Source of the DNA: Formicarius rufipectus
Taxonomy: Eukaryota > Chordata > Aves > Passeriformes > Formicariidae
Direction: 5' to 3'
Length of the DNA: 64,000 nucleotides
NCBI GenBank assembly: GCA_013399695.1
Contig: VXAU01001833.1
Span: 62,001-126,000, forward strand
Made by a program: the position numbers and the translations under genes. Below the pieces are notes generated by a model that was not told where the DNA came from, ran no database searches, and saw only the letters and a program-made list of their open reading frames with translations. This document shows positions 1 through 14,203 of the stretch, piece after piece. Within the stretch, counting starts at the first letter, position 1. Every line of letters starts with the position of its first letter.

Positions 1-3000
1 AGATTTCATTTCAAGACTGATTGATAATTAAATGGTTTTTAATTATCCCAAAGTCAATTTTAAAGTCAGTACCTTGCACTAAACACTGTGCATGTATTAA
101 AGGAGTAATATTTGATGGTGCATTTAGTTGTCAAAAAGAGTATCTTCACTTCTGTGTATGACCTATCAGTAACACGGCCACATCCTGATTACACTATTGA
201 TTTCACACTTACTTTGCTGTTGTTAAATACATGACCAGAATATTTGTTACGATAACATAGAAAATATTTATTCTGCTTGTACAAAAAGGCCTTTGTTTTT
301 TCTGTCTCTAGATTTGTTCCTGTCTTCTCCAAGTATCCTCAAAAAGGCTGAGAAAGCTGAATTGCAGTATTTTCCAGCTCTCATTGTACCTGACAGTAAC
401 AGATGGGCATCCTTGTCTCCAAGACGAACAGCAGAGATGAGAACAGCACTCTAGAAAGCAAAGAGAAAACAACAGAAATACCAGAAAATCTTGAGTGCTA
501 TCTGAGAAGCTTTTGGGCTGCAGTCAGGAGCATGAGGATTGTGCTCCTGTGGGATGGGTGGAGGCCATCATGCATTCATAAGAAAGAAATGTGGTGAGGA
601 AAATGCTGAACTCGATTAACAGAGTGTCCTAATGTTAGAGAGGCAAAGTCTGTGGGAAGAGGAGATGGAAATAAATAAAGCTTCCTATTTTTTCTCTTCT
701 CTCAGATAAAATGAATATGCAGCAGAATCATTGCCCCGAATTCCAGCCCTCCATTCTGCTTGCTCTTCTCCAAAAGCTTTTCATTTTCTAATGGAAAGAG
801 GAGACGTGCACCCCACCCAAGTTACAGTTGGGTGTTTCACAACAGTTGCATGACTCAGGATCTAACACATGCAAATAGGAATATAGTTCTTTTCCTTTTA
901 TCGTGGGTGAGTAGATCACTGGGCAGATATGCTGTCATTATACACCCTCAGCTGGATAAGAAGGGGGAGAGCTTCATTACCCTCTACAGTCTTTTGGATT
1001 GCATATCTTAGTAATGTAAGTTTCTATAAAGCAACAGATAATTAAGAGGTAAAGTAGAACATCCGTTTTTGAAAGGAAACATAAATTTCTAGTGTCAGGA
1101 AACCAGCAATTCATTAGCAAAAAAATGTAATGTTTTACGATGAATGTGTTCCCTTAAATTTCATTTAAATCACTTCATACGCCAATAATAATCTGACTTT
1201 GTAGAGACTGACCTTAATTTTCTCTACAGGGTAAATGAGATACTATGCTGACTAAGATCTTACCTGCCCAGGGCAATGCAGGATCAGCCCATTGCTCTCA
1301 GTGTGATGAATGGAAAGGCTGCAGATAAGTAAGATAATGCCAAGCCATTGTGCCACTGGCAAACAGTATAAAAAAATTAAAAAAGGAAAATAAATATTAG
1401 TCAGTCTATTAATTAGACCTTTTGTCATAGCAAAACACATTGATTGCAATGGAAAACCTTGCTTCGTTTTTTGGTCATTCAAACAAAATAATTTTCATAT
1501 GGCAAAATGAAGATTTTGATCATAGAGGACAAAGTTACAGATATAAACTACAAAATAGGATAAAAAGGTATCAGTTAAAGTGCTGTCTAAAGGCTGGAGT
1601 ATCCTCTTTTCAAATAGTACTCTGCAGACACTGAAAATCTCTGGTACACTGCCTGGATGATTCTCTAGGCTATATCAGATAATTTCTTTCATCAAGACAC
1701 TGTTTTTCTCAGAAAGCTTAAAGAGTTTGCAATTAGTGTGAAGTGAATCCCATCCCCATATCAGATTGCAATGACAGGACATTCTGGAAGAATGTTTGGC
1801 ATCTTCTTAGATGATAAGACCAAAAGCAAAATGTATAGGGATAGGAAAGCAGCAACTATAAGTTTTATATTCTCCCAATAAGATTTAATTCTATTTAAGT
1901 GTGGTTTGGAGTTTTTTAAAATTCATTTATGATTGTGTAATACTGCAGAAGACCTGTAAACAATAAAACTTCCTATGAGAAAGATGGAAAACTCTCACTT
2001 GAGAGTTTATAGGAAGAAATTACCAATATCAGCTTTTGAAAAAATCACAGTAAACCAAATTGAAGTACAACTGCATTGAATACAGAAGTTAGTTAACAAG
2101 TCAATCACATAAAATTCTTTAAAATTAGAGCAAATGAATAAGCTAAAATTCAATGTGCAAAAGAGCAGGTATATGATCCTTCTGCCCAACTGTCCTTCCA
2201 CCCTTTTGAAGGCATATTTCAGCAACTCAGAACTGAAAATGGAATTATTTCTCCATACCTGCTAAGAGGAAAGCTTGTATGCACTGGTTCTTACAGTGGA
2301 AAGTCAAAAGCAAAACGAAACCAAATCTCAGCCTAGATGAAAAACTGAATAAGATGTTTTAATCTGAAAATGTTAGCAGTGAAGCTAGTAAATTCACACT
2401 TTAACTGAAGGAAATCAGAAGTACTGCTGAGAAGTCTATGATTAAAGCTCAGCTACTAGAATTCTGTCCACTCTGGAGGTTTTGAGGTGGATTCTCACAA
2501 ATCCCACCCCCCACCTGTGTATGGTAGGGCCTCAGGTTAGCCAGTGGCTTCCACTTCTACACATAGAATATATTCAGGCAAGAATTTAGATGTCCAGGCT
2601 TTACACTGTTAAAATTTCAAAGGTCTGGACTAAAAAGTCAGAGATGCCTGACGGAGACTTTTTTTTGCTGGGTTCAATGAGTTTTAGATAAGAGATTAAG
2701 TTTTCCAGCTGTCACATAAATATCACTATGTACATCTATATTTCTTCTAACTGTTATACATAGGGGATATATATCCCTTTCTGTTTCTTGCAATCTTCTG
2801 TTCAAGTCAGCCCACTTCTTCACCGTGACAGCTGAGCATCTAACGCAAATTGCAGCTGAGGTAGGAAAAGCCTGACTAACACATCTTGCTTAGTAGCTTT
2901 ATTAATCTTAGGATAAAATGAAACTGCATCCTTAAAAACAAACATGTAATTGTCATGGAATAGAATATTGAAATATCATCTAACTTTTTCAGAACGCTAC

Positions 3001-4933
3001 TTGTTATTAACTAGAAAATTGTAACCTGAGGGCCTTTGTTTGAAAATGTCAGCATTTATTATTAACATAATTTCTTTAGCTTTACAAGATAGGCATTTAG
3101 GTATTGTTCAAAGCAATGTGTGCAAAAGTTAAGTTAGTGAGAAGTACCATTTTAAACTGGGCATTTTATTTTATTAATGTTGTGTGTTAGATTTCACATT
3201 TATGACAAACCAAGCATGATATGAGTAAGGTTTTGAAGCTTCTTACTAAAGTGAATATAAAGGTATTTAAAGACAAAAGAAGAGGGAATTATCTGGCTTT
3301 ATTAATAAAAATAATGATATATTTTACTAATTTAAAGCTGTTCAACCTTTTCCTTACTCACTTATTTGCTCTGATTTATTTCCCTATGCACTTTTCTTTC
3401 TTGATTGCTAAAATGTTTTAAGCACGATTTACACAGGTAGAATGTTCATTTGCACTTTCCTCCATCCAGAAGTCAACCTGTGTTAACTTGTGTGAGAACA
3501 AACATTGAAATTGGTCCTCTGATCATTTCAGTTTAAACTTTCTCTTTTATAAAATAAAGTTTAAACTTTCTTCTTTACTTACTACATGAATATTAAAATT
3601 TACTCCATTTCCTGGAGGCCCAGGGAAAGCCTTTGGAACACTTAACAGTCTTATTCTGACTACACAACAGTAGTTGCAAACAATTTTCTAATTTTATTTT
3701 GAGATTTTTTTTTGCTGTTATTCAGGGTTCAAAATAAACCTACACCACCCCCTGCCCACTTCCCAGCCATTCATTATTTTCACAGTGATTGCAGAAAGCT
3801 TTAAGGAGATAATTGTCAATATTCTTTTGCTTGTCAGAAAGTATCCTCAAATCTGAGTATGTATCTACTCATCTTTCCATCGTAGTGGGTAGTGTTCAAG
3901 TACGAATTCCAGGTTACATCTTTTTGCACATGCATTTGACTTTCTGTAGCTGTATGTCAATATTAGGCTGCAGAGTTTTCTGCTGTTTATAGTATATGTG
4001 TCTGTCACTTATAGTATGTGTATAGTGTATATAATTTGGGCAGACATAATGAGCCATACAGGGTGAGGGATAGTATGACAAAAGTAGCATTATAAACTAC
4101 CCATGTTATCTCTTTTAATGTGAAGAAGAGCAAAGTAGAGGTTTTGCGTAATCACATTTCCTATCAGCATAAACACTGTCTGCAAGAAAATGGCAAAAAC
4201 CTTCGGAATTCCTGATAGTTCCTGCAAAATAGGTGTCAGGTTTGTGGCCCTTGTAACTCCTAAGGGGCCAAAGTAGAATGCAGAACTTGCTTCAAGACCT
4301 TCAACTAAATATGAAAGCAACTATGGGAAACTATTTTAAAGTTTCACCTCTAGCCCCACTTCAATGGAAGGTGCGAATGAGATTAGCTCAAGCATATGAA
4401 ATTCACAGCTGGAATGGGAATACACACTCAGTCCTTTCTGGTAGGTCCCAGTGAGCCAGACTAAGTCATGTCATAGCAGTGCAAGTTGAGTCTATGGAAT
4501 AGGTACACGTAATGCAAAAATTTGAGGCTAAGAGCTTTGTCATCCCATGACAGCCTTGAGCTATCTTGGCCAACTCAGAACATTATGTTAGGTTTATGTG
4601 GCATACAAGACAATCTTTAAACAAGGAATTATTTAGTTTTTACCCTGTAACAGTCTTGTATGTAAAATGCCGAGAGAAAAGCTATTTGCTAGAGCTTAAC
4701 ACAATGCAGTGGTGGTCTCAGTTCATGCTCTGATTTACATGGCTGCTGATAAATAATTGTAAGATTGCCAGGGAACTTTTATTTCCATATTATCCATAAA
4801 AATTTGCCTCCATAAAATTGTAGATTATCTGAAGGGTAAGATTTACCCTGCCCAGGTAATGTACAGCTGAGTTCTGAATATTACTTTAAAGAATTTGGAG
4901 ACCTTGACCTTTCTATCTTCTCTTTTTTTACAG
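1..4933. other. AT-rich intergenic DNA, no gene seen
   Basis: Open frames here are at most about 80 codons, lack splice context and contain no recognisable protein motif. Short T-rich and A-rich runs are present, but I see no intact retroelement end, no CpG-rich segment and no structured RNA. Confidence 0.6.
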
Positions 4934-4995
4934 CTTTCCATGGCCCATATTGGTGCTGGTCTGCAACCAAATGTCTGAGTCAAGCAAGAGTCGAG
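4934..4995 (+). other. Candidate short exon (unassigned)
   Basis: A 62-nt segment follows a strong acceptor (a T-rich tract ending in tttttttacag) and precedes a strong donor (tcgag/gtgaga). One frame is open throughout and contains an ATG with A at -3 that would start MSESSKSR before the donor. It could be a 5' exon of an unlabelled transcript or a non-coding RNA exon. Strong splice-like pairs also occur by chance in tens of kilobases of AT-rich DNA, and no partner exon was identified. Confidence 0.2.
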
Positions 4996-7900
4996 GTGAG
5001 ACTCTCCTTCCACAGTGCAAAGAAATTACATCAAGCCACCTGTGGCCAGAAGCATCACTTTTACTCTACCAGTATCTCACATAATTCACAAGAGCATAAG
5101 ACAATGAATGATTTACTGACCTAGATCTGGTAATCTAACTGTGTTTTCCAGATGAAGTTGGCAATATAGTGTTTTCATAAAACACAAGTTGAATATGAGG
5201 TCTATTTGAATTTAACAGAATCAATAATGTGTAAAAGAGGAACTTGACAATACCATTGTAGTTCATTTGGTAGTATTTTTTAAGTTTAGGAGAAGGAAGT
5301 GAATTCTCACTTCCCCTTCCACTGAATAACTTATGTTTCTATATTGCACAGTTGCAATATACACTTTGTATTGTTTTTAGAATATGGTTATAACTAATGT
5401 ATTAAATACTGTCTTATTTCCCTCATATGAGTGTCAACAAAAAATTGTACTCTTGCATAGTGGTATAGCCATCTGCTGACCACAACAGAGCTTTCTATGA
5501 GAATAAGGAAAAGCAAGCTTTGACCCAGCAACAGAAGTTAAAATCATTCAACAGCTTAAGTATTCCAACCAGAACCATATACTTTACTAGTCTTTCATGT
5601 TCCTGAGAATGGATGTTCCTATGTACTAGCTATGTCTGTTGCAATTTTAAGGGTTTCTTGCAGGGCACATTAAAGCAGGATGTGGCTTTGGGTTTGGGGT
5701 AAAATTTTTGCAGAAAGTATTTCAAATAATGTAGCTTGCCTTTGAAAATTTTTTTTCTTCTGCCCTAAAAATGCAATAAGCATGAAAGATCTTTAGATGA
5801 TACTGTTTCTTTGAAAGTAAGAAGATTATTTGCTCACATAGATTTAACAAATAACTTCAAGCTCTTAACCAGTTTGGTCCAGGACTTCCTGGAAAAGGAG
5901 TGGTTATGGCTGTATTTCAGCAAAACAGCTGAGGAAGTGCTTGTCCCATACCCATGTTCAGTTCATGCTGGTGTTCATACCTCATGCTTCTTATTCATGT
6001 TGAGGTTTCTGTTTCTACTCCCTTTTTACCTCAGTAACACTATTCTCATCTCTTGTATTATCTCTGAACATATTAAAATTGTTTGTGTATTTTTCATATT
6101 TTACTATTCAGTATTAATTTTGTTCATTTTCAAATGAAAATCCTTTGCAGCAGCATTTTGATTATTCCCAGCTGACAGAGAGCTTTCTAGAGTAACAAGT
6201 ATGTGTAGTACACTGTCCCTGGATTTAAAAACGCCTTTTGCAGAGATTCTTTAGAAGTTTCAGATGTGAAGAATAAAATATGAAGGCTCTTGTAAATTTT
6301 AATAAATGGGCAAAGAAGACACGAAAGCTTATGAGCCTATAATGAAAGAGAAGCAATGTGGAATGTGGAGAGTCCATGGAGGGACTTGGAAAAGAACAGT
6401 AGCTTGTGTTTGGTATAAGTGGGAAGCCAGTGCCAGCTAAGGAATGCAGAGTCTAAGTGATACAATAAAAGCACTGAGCCTTGAAAATAATCTTCAGAGC
6501 AAGAAAGAATAAACGAGAAGGGAGAGACCACATCTGGAAACCAAGGATAAGGATATGAAATGAAAGCCTTGCTTCAAGCTTTGATGTATGGAAGTAGAGC
6601 ACCTATTTTAGAGGTGCTGCAAGAAAACAATCAGCAATCTCTAGATACAGCTGACCTGGGAGGATCTGGGTAAGACAAAGGTGATGCCCAGTTTACAAAA
6701 GGGAAAGAAAGCATGTGGAAGCAACTGTTTTCTTAAATCTTCATTGGCTCAACTTGAACTTAAGCTGACAGCTGAATAAAGAGGAAAGTTGAAAACCATA
6801 CATTTCCAGTGAACCTGGAATATATAAATGTGCATTCCAAGTAATTTCAGCAGCTGGTGTGCAGTTTTTTTGAAGCGCTCAGCATTGTCACATATATGGC
6901 ATGCACTTGATTTGTTTCCTTGGAAGACTGTAAAGCAAACTTTGTCTTTGGGTAAGCTGTTTTAAAGGTGATAAGACTTTCAGAGGTCAATGCAGCACCT
7001 TTAATCATATTTTTTTTTTATTCAGTTTTTTTTTTCCTTTTCTGTGCCAAAAGAATTCCATGTCCTATGATGCACACATACAAAAGGAACATCTCATTTT
7101 TGTGAACATACTCCATATAAAATGTCTCAAACACTTACAACTTTGCCAACATGTTCTTATTTCATGCAGTGAAGATAGTCTTCCTTGACAGCACTGTATA
7201 CCACTTTTCCTCTAGAAAGATCATATGAAATGAAAAGTATAATCGTCTTTAACTAAAAATTAAAATTTTCATAGATTTAATCTCTCTTATGAGCTTTTTT
7301 CCCTCTTTCTTTCCTTTATTTCCCTCTCATTCTCCAGTATGTCTATGTCAAACATTTCTACAGGGTAAGGAAGCCTGCTCTTTCCCTTAAAGCATGGAAG
7401 ACAGAATAAAACAATGGAGGGTAACATGAAGGAGCTAAACAAGGGTAGGAAAGACCTGAATTGGTTTTTCTAGTCTGTCCTTGGACATTTGTAACCAGGT
7501 TGCTAATGGCAATTAAAGCCACCTAAAAATGTCACAAGAGCTAAATGTCACCGTGGGTTGTAAAACATATTTGGGTCCCATTAGCTATGTGACTGTGCTA
7601 AGTGCCTGGAAGTCTGTACCATAGCTGTCTGAGTCAAATCCTTATGGGTGAAGAATGGAGAGAGAGCACTTCTTTAGGTCTCAAATGTGTTCTGAACATA
7701 CCTCCATTGGACTGCGACCTTCTCACAAGCTCTGGCCAGGTAAGTACCTCAGAGAACTAGACCGATAATTTAACTCCACTACAGCACAGCAACTCTAACA
7801 CAGCTCCTGAAAATACAAACACAGGATGTAAGCGAAACTAGTGTAGTACATGAGAAGGAAGACACACATATTTAGCCTGCTCAACAGCCTTTTTCTTTAT

Positions 7901-8717
7901 AGAAACAACTTTTTTGCCAGGTTAATATTATTTCTAGAAACAGACGCCAAAACAAACACTCTTCTTGAACTATCTAATGAAAATCTATCTTGAGTAGAAT
8001 AAACTCAGCTGGGTCTCGATCAATCAGTGTTTGAAACATTTCCAGTTTGACTGTTAATATCATGTTTTTGCCAAAATCTTAGGCTTTAAATTTATTTTAG
8101 AACTACATTGTTGAGGAAAAGTCTTTGTAATTGATCCTAGCCTATTTTTAGGATTGCCAAAATAAGGTCATGATGGTGGGCAAATAGCCACAGCGAAAAA
8201 AGGTCCCTAAACATCTCACAGCTTGGAGCAAAGATCAATGTAAACTGTTTACAAAGGGTATTTAAGAGACCGCCAGACACTGGAGCATTATTGAGAAGAA
8301 CCTTGTTAGTTACTGTGCAGAATTCTGCACTAAGAACCAAGAAAGCTAATTTGCTTTGGTCTTATGCAGAAAGAGTGTGGTTCCTTTCTCAAGGAGAAAA
8401 CGGAATCCTTATTAGATTCAGTTACACAGAAAGGCACAAAGAGAAGCTAATATGGGATGTTTGTTCCAAGAGGTTTTGGGAAATAATAGCTTGGAAAACA
8501 CAGAGAGTACCTGATTTACATCTGCAGTAAATCTTCACATGGGGTAAATTAGGATCTAATCTACAGTTTTAGTAGCTTAAACAGTCTTAATTTAATACGT
8601 TTTCCAAGAATGACTCTTTTTCTTAAAAAAAATCCCTTGCAAATGGAAATGCACAGGTCTAAATTTACAGCTGCTACAACGCTGCCTATCTTTGCAAAAG
8701 CCCTTTCCTTGGTTATG
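4996..8717. other. AT-rich DNA, no gene seen
   Basis: The longest open frame (5811-6137, 108 codons) is hydrophobic, low in complexity and without family resemblance, as expected by chance in AT-rich DNA. There is no recognisable repeat boundary. Confidence 0.55.
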
Positions 8718-8770
8718 TCTGAAAAACCTTTTCCTTTATATGAAAAACCTATTCCTCTATATGAAAAACC
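8718..8770. repeat. Short 21-bp tandem repeat, about 2.5 units
   Basis: Two adjacent 21-bp units (8718-8738 and 8739-8759) differ at only a few positions, and a half unit follows. The shared core is tgaaaaacct followed by a pyrimidine-rich ttcctnta part. Because 21 is a multiple of three it also gives a 7-residue repeat (EKPxPLY) in one chance open frame; I do not regard this as coding. Confidence 0.7.
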
Positions 8771-11700
8771 TCAGTTGTTCTTGGATGAATGAAGATAAAG
8801 AACTGGAAACCTATAAATACTCCATGGTATCACTACTGTGCTGTTTCTCCTCCTTGTTAGTCTGGAAAACTAAAAATTGCTGTGAAATAAAAGAAAGGAA
8901 CAAACTATCCTTAGCAATTATTGCAACTGAAGGTTTCTTCCAATTTTCTCCCTGAAGGCAAAAAGCGCCAAAATGCATTCCTATCTTTCTTGTAGCTCTG
9001 CAATCTTGCTTTTTTGAAATTACACTGCTATAAGTTGCATGCATAAAGATTATCTAGCTGACTTCTTATTAGTTTTCTTTGGCAGCTTCAAGACTGAATG
9101 GTGATGTTTTTCAATATTAGTGAGTTCCAGACAATACTCAAGATTCTGTCATTTTGAGTTCCAGATTCAAGTCCTCATTTTTAATAGTGACTGTATGTTC
9201 ATCATACAACAGTACAGAAGTAGAAACATTATCAGAATCTGACCGGATGTGTCCCTGGCCTGGAATGCTCCCTGGAAGATTCACAGGTAATACTTTCCTT
9301 GGTTAGATTTAATTTCTTCATTGTAGGACGGTACTTGACATAGTAATTGCTTCTGTTAGATATAAATTGCTAAGAAGGAGCATAGCCAAAAAGCTTTTCA
9401 AAACATTATGTATGTAGCTTCAAACAGGTTTTGTTTTGTTTTTTAAAGTTTCAAGAAAACTAATCTTAACAGAATCCACTAACTGAAGTAAAATATAAAC
9501 AGGACCATCTTGTCCTACTTCCATATTGACAAGTCCTGGTTCAGAAGTTTTGGAAGTGAATGTCAAATCCCTTAGTCTGTTCTTCTGTATAAAATAAGTC
9601 AAAAGCCTCTACACATACAGTCTGTACTAAGCCAAATATTTTTTTGTTTTAGAAAAACATTGTTTTGTGATTTGAAGATAATGAATCCAGTCTTGCACCC
9701 ACCCAGCTCCAGATTTTCCTAGGGTTTGAGTTTGGGGTTTTTTTTTTAGTTTTGTTTCCTGCACGAAATCCTGACACCATTTATAGCTGTGGGTGCTTTA
9801 CCATTGACTCTAGCAAATCCAGGACTTTTTCCTCATATTATCTTTTAAAAATATTTTCTTTAACCACCATCTCTTTTCCCTCAGGGTTCTTTGATGTTCC
9901 AGGAGTAGTTGGTACATTTTAGTCCAACCTATACCATACTTACTTATGTTTACTTTTGCCGGGTCAATGGAGTTTTGATAGGTAGTAACCTGCTAGTGAT
10001 TTATTTTATACCAAGTATTTAACACATAAGTATATAAAAACCCAAAGCTTTTATTAAGGCTGTAAAATAAAGCTTTCATGACTTGAGAAATGCCAGAATT
10101 AAGACTGCTCATGTAAATTAATTTCTGTCACATTCTTTGCATGCAGTATATAGCTTTTTGTATGGCCTCTGTGCTTTTCTCTATGTAGCACTGCAAGAGG
10201 CAAACACCTATCTGAGCATATATTAATCCAAACAGTCAGAAAATGGCAAAATTATTAAAAAAACTCAGACCATATTTTATAATGGGAAAACCTGAGACAG
10301 TTTTACTAATAAATGATAGTTTCTGCCACTTCTGTAATGAAAAAAAAAAAAAAGACAACAGGTTAGATTTGAGGTTGTCCTCTGGACATTAGAAACAATA
10401 TGAAGGAAGGAAATACAGCAATTAAAGTGGGTAAGTTAGGTATCTCTTGCCCTAGAAGACATTTATTTAAACCACATTATGTCCAGCAGGGGACCCTGCT
10501 CCACAGTTCTTGGTAGCTCGAATATGCATGTTAGATGTACCTCAAGCACACCTTCTTCTCTTAGTAGAAGACCTTCTGTAGGAAGGCTTGTGAACACAAC
10601 AGGGTCTTTCAAAATAGCTCTGGAGCTGCTAAGAGAAATCCTCCCTCATCATTTGCATGTTGTTCTCATTACTGTGATATAGGGACCCTGAGGAACAAGG
10701 CAGACTCTTTATTAAGGGGGTTTGATCAGGAGAGTTTCTGGGCAGCCAGATGATCTGTGTTTAACTATGAACTTTCAAAGTAGAATGCAAAAATGTCTGT
10801 CCAAGAGATTCACTCTATCCAAATATGAATATATTAACAAGGATTCTGTGCTGCGCTTCTAATATTCATGTGGCATTACTGGAGGAATGCAGCCAGCAAT
10901 TAGGAGAACAGAAGGTGACTCAAAGATTATTACTTCAGGAGGCTGAGACTTGTAGTACCAAACTAATGCTGATCAGCTAGTCTAGCCAAGACTGAGATGC
11001 TTTTATCATTGTGTAACTGAGCTATGAATGCATCTCTTGGAAACACCATTCTGCTGGCATGCTTTCTGTCAAAAGTTGCTGGTTCATTGAGAGCGAAACA
11101 TTTCATGAAAGCTTATCTCAGCAAGCCTCATAATGGAATACAGATAACTCTTGATAGTTCACTGCAAGGCAGGTCAGCTGTCAGTTTTCCATTCAGTCAG
11201 ATCTACTCCTATGTGATGGCCTCTTCCTTTTTCTCAGGGGTCCAGGAATATAAGGACCTTCTGGTATTCAGTGCTCCGCTACTCTTAAGAGGAAATAGTT
11301 GCCTTTTAGGCATGCTGTGGATCTTTGTTTCTCAAATGACATTGTCAGTAGAATGTCTATTTTCTAGGAATTGCTTTAACAGTTTTCATTCTAAATTGGG
11401 ACAAATTAAGATTTCAAACTGGTCAGATTTCTCAGAAAATGCAAACTCTGAGCCCTGACCAATTCTAAGTATTCATAGTACGCTCTAGCTGTAAAATCCT
11501 AGATTATGTGAAGTCCGAGAGCCTGAAGACTTATCCACAGGGCAGATACAGCTCACTTGGAGGAAGCAGTTGCAACACAGAGCATATCTGCTGAGCTATG
11601 AGCCAGTGCAGAGCACATCAGCACACTGACATGAGGCAGAAGACTCTTTGGCAGAAAAAGTACACTGGATTGTGGAAACAGTGAAATGCTATCAGTTTCA

Positions 11701-13640
11701 AGATGTTGTGTGTGCATTTTCCTGCTCAACTACAGTACAATTAAGAACTATGTTGTGAAAAGTATCTAGTTTTCTCTCAGTAACCAAGAAAACATTTGTA
11801 TTTCCTGTCTTTATATTATTTTTACCATAGAAGTAAAACTCAAAAAGACTACACTTGTATTAGCAGCCTAATTTGATCTGCTTTTTTCATCAACTTATGC
11901 AAAAAGTATTTCAGGTGATTCCTTAAAATTGTTTGGATAATCACGTCATTCCCAAACTTACTTAGAAAAGGAGATTACTCTTTTTTTTTTTTTCCTAGCT
12001 GTACTGCAGAATTGTTCCTCAGTATGGGTCATCTGAGATCTATGGCATTGATCTTCTCACAGAGAATAACTCTTCTTTCTTCCAGCTCTCAGTACCCATA
12101 TGACAAGGTAACAACTTCTTCTTGTATGTCACTTAACAACAGTAAAGTATATCCTTTGAACTACACTGTTTGCCTTTTCATTTTTTTTTTCATGAAAATC
12201 TAGGATTTCGGAGTGTGTGTGTATGGCTATCGTTTTATTATTATAATTATTCAGTGGAGTTTCTACATCTTCCCCCTTTGGACAGGGGTGAGTTGATATT
12301 TCTTTTTCCTTGCCAATTAGGTGGTAAACTGTAAAGGGCTGACAGTCTAGATATCTAAGGGAGGCTGAGTTTCTTGTGAGATTTGATGCTAGTACTTTAT
12401 GGAGGACATAGCAGAGAGAAGTGCTACTTCAGTGACATGCCTGAAGTCCTCTTCATCAACAGTGACATGCCTGTTCAGTCCTCTAAGGTATGGTTACGGG
12501 CAAATTAGTCATCACAGATACCATTGCATGCCATTTTGCATGACATAAAATCATTCAAGGAAGGAAGAAATAAAAATGTGTGGTCTATCCATTCTTTATC
12601 GTCAATTGTTGGTAATAGCTGTTTTACGCAAAATTTGTCAATCCCTCAGCATGTACTATCATCAGTTAATCTATAATTTGATTAGGAATCCTTTGACAAT
12701 GTATAGAATTAATTTAATGAAAGCCAGTCTAGAAATAAAGGCTGAAGGTTAGTGGACATTAAAAAGAATTTCTACATAGGAAACTTAGCAGTTCTGAAAA
12801 TACTGAAAATATGTTGAGGTTTAAATTTGGTAATGTTTTGAAAAGTGAACGATACCAGGCATTGAGGAAAATTAGAGTGTTTCAAATGCTGGCTGATAGT
12901 CAGTTAGATACATTCTAGAAAGATCTGTTTCTTCTTAGTTTCTTTTTCTTTCTTTCTTAGCTAGTGATCATGCAAAAGTCTCAATAGCCTTAATGGAAAA
13001 ACGCCAAAGTACTTCCATGGTTTTCATCTGGTTCATAATTATTTATTTAACTATCAATCTTCTTTGGAAAACTAACATTTACTAAAAATGACAGTAATAT
13101 GTGGAATTTTAGCCTGAAAAGCAGACTCTTGTAAAAAATAAATAACTGAAAACAACTGGACAAATATATTTATTTTGTTCTGGTTTGGGTTTTAATTAAA
13201 GAAAAATGTGTATCTTGAAAGGTATGCCCTGTGTGCAGTGCTGCTGGATGCAATAGTAATTCAGATTCCTAAGTTAAGAATGTCTGCAAAGCCTGCAGGA
13301 TCAAATAATTGGTGTACATTGCTATCGTAAAAGATTGTGAAAGGTGAGAAAACAATCGGGGTTTAGATCCTACCTGGCAGGAATTTTTCCCAAAACTGAT
13401 GCATGATTAAACTAGAAATTAAAGAAAAATAAATCACATTGAGCAATTGTGTTATGTATGACTTCTTTGGATGGTTTTTGTTATGCATATTGCAAAATAT
13501 CATCCAACTCCAAATACTATTCAAAAATGCTTAATGCAGGTTGTCTGGACATTTTCAAAATATTGTCTTGTGCAGACAGCACACAAGAAAGAACATTTTA
13601 CTTCATCCAGCTGCCTCAACTGGTAAGAAACAAGGAAAGC
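8771..13640. other. AT-rich DNA, no gene seen
   Basis: The frame at 11024-11458 (144 codons, plus) is the longest. It has no recognisable domain and no flanking splice or promoter context. A 30-bp spaced direct repeat of agtgacatgcctg occurs at 12431-12443 and 12461-12473. Nothing else was identified. Confidence 0.55.
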
Positions 13641-13735
13641 AGAAAAAAAACCCACAAAAACAAACAAATAAAACCCCAAAACAAACCAAACAAACAAACA
13701 CAAAAAAAACCCCCATAAAAACCCACAACCAACCC
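13641..13735. repeat. A/C-rich simple repeat (AAAC/CAAA-like)
   Basis: About 95 bp are almost entirely A and C, built from caaa, aaac and aaaccc units. Because stops are rare in such DNA, it generates false open frames on both strands. Confidence 0.9.
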
Positions 13736-13896
13736 ACTGCTGAGGTTTGGTCAAATGGCCTTTAAGGATGCGGTGCGTCCTTCCCGGGTCTCCCCTGCGC
13801 GCCCAGTGCCGCCTCGAGAGACCACAAAGCACCGGCCATGGGGAGCAAAACTCGACAGGAAAGAATGAGAGAGAAGCGCAAGGGGAGAGGAACGGG

Positions 13897-14178
13897 GAAG
13901 GACAGGCCAGCACAGGGATGGGGTAGGACGGGGATGAGGACAGGACAGGCCAGGACAAGACGGGGACGGGGCGGGGCAGGATAGGACCGGACAGGACAGG
14001 GCAAGTCAGGACCGGCCAGGACAGGACGGGGCAGGACAGACAGGACGGGGAAGGACAGGACGGGATGGGGACGGGACAGGGCAGGACAGCACAGCACAGG
14101 ACAGGACAGAACAGCTACAGATTAGGGAAGGACGAGACGAGAGGGGACAGCACAGTACAGCACAGCACAGCACTGGCC
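13897..14178. repeat. GGACA-type imperfect minisatellite, purine-rich plus strand
   Basis: About 280 bp are dominated by variants of a 5-bp unit (ggaca, with gggac, ggaac, cagca and acgag derivatives). The plus strand is strongly G/A-rich with C and very poor in T. The minus strand therefore reads as long Pro/Cys/Ser/Leu-rich frames, which are artefacts of composition. The tract sits about 3.2 kb upstream of the gene's start codon and just before a GC-rich segment carrying a CTCF-like motif. Confidence 0.85.
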
Positions 14179-14187
14179 GGGCAGGGG

Positions 14188-14203
14188 CCGCCCTCTGCTG
14201 GCG
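14188..14203 (-). promoter_or_regulatory. Candidate CTCF binding site
   Basis: On the minus strand the segment reads CCAGCAGAGGGCGG, very close to the vertebrate CTCF core CCAGCAGGGGGCGC. It is embedded in GC-rich DNA immediately after the GGACA repeat. The match is by eye; binding is inferred, not shown. Confidence 0.45.

Noticed and set aside
8718..8770. CRISPR-like or coding repeat
   Set aside because: Only about 2.5 adjacent 21-bp units without spacers, in a vertebrate genome; a short tandem duplication explains it.
11024..11458. 144-codon plus-strand frame
   Set aside because: No family resemblance, no upstream promoter or splice acceptor, and composition like the surrounding non-coding DNA.
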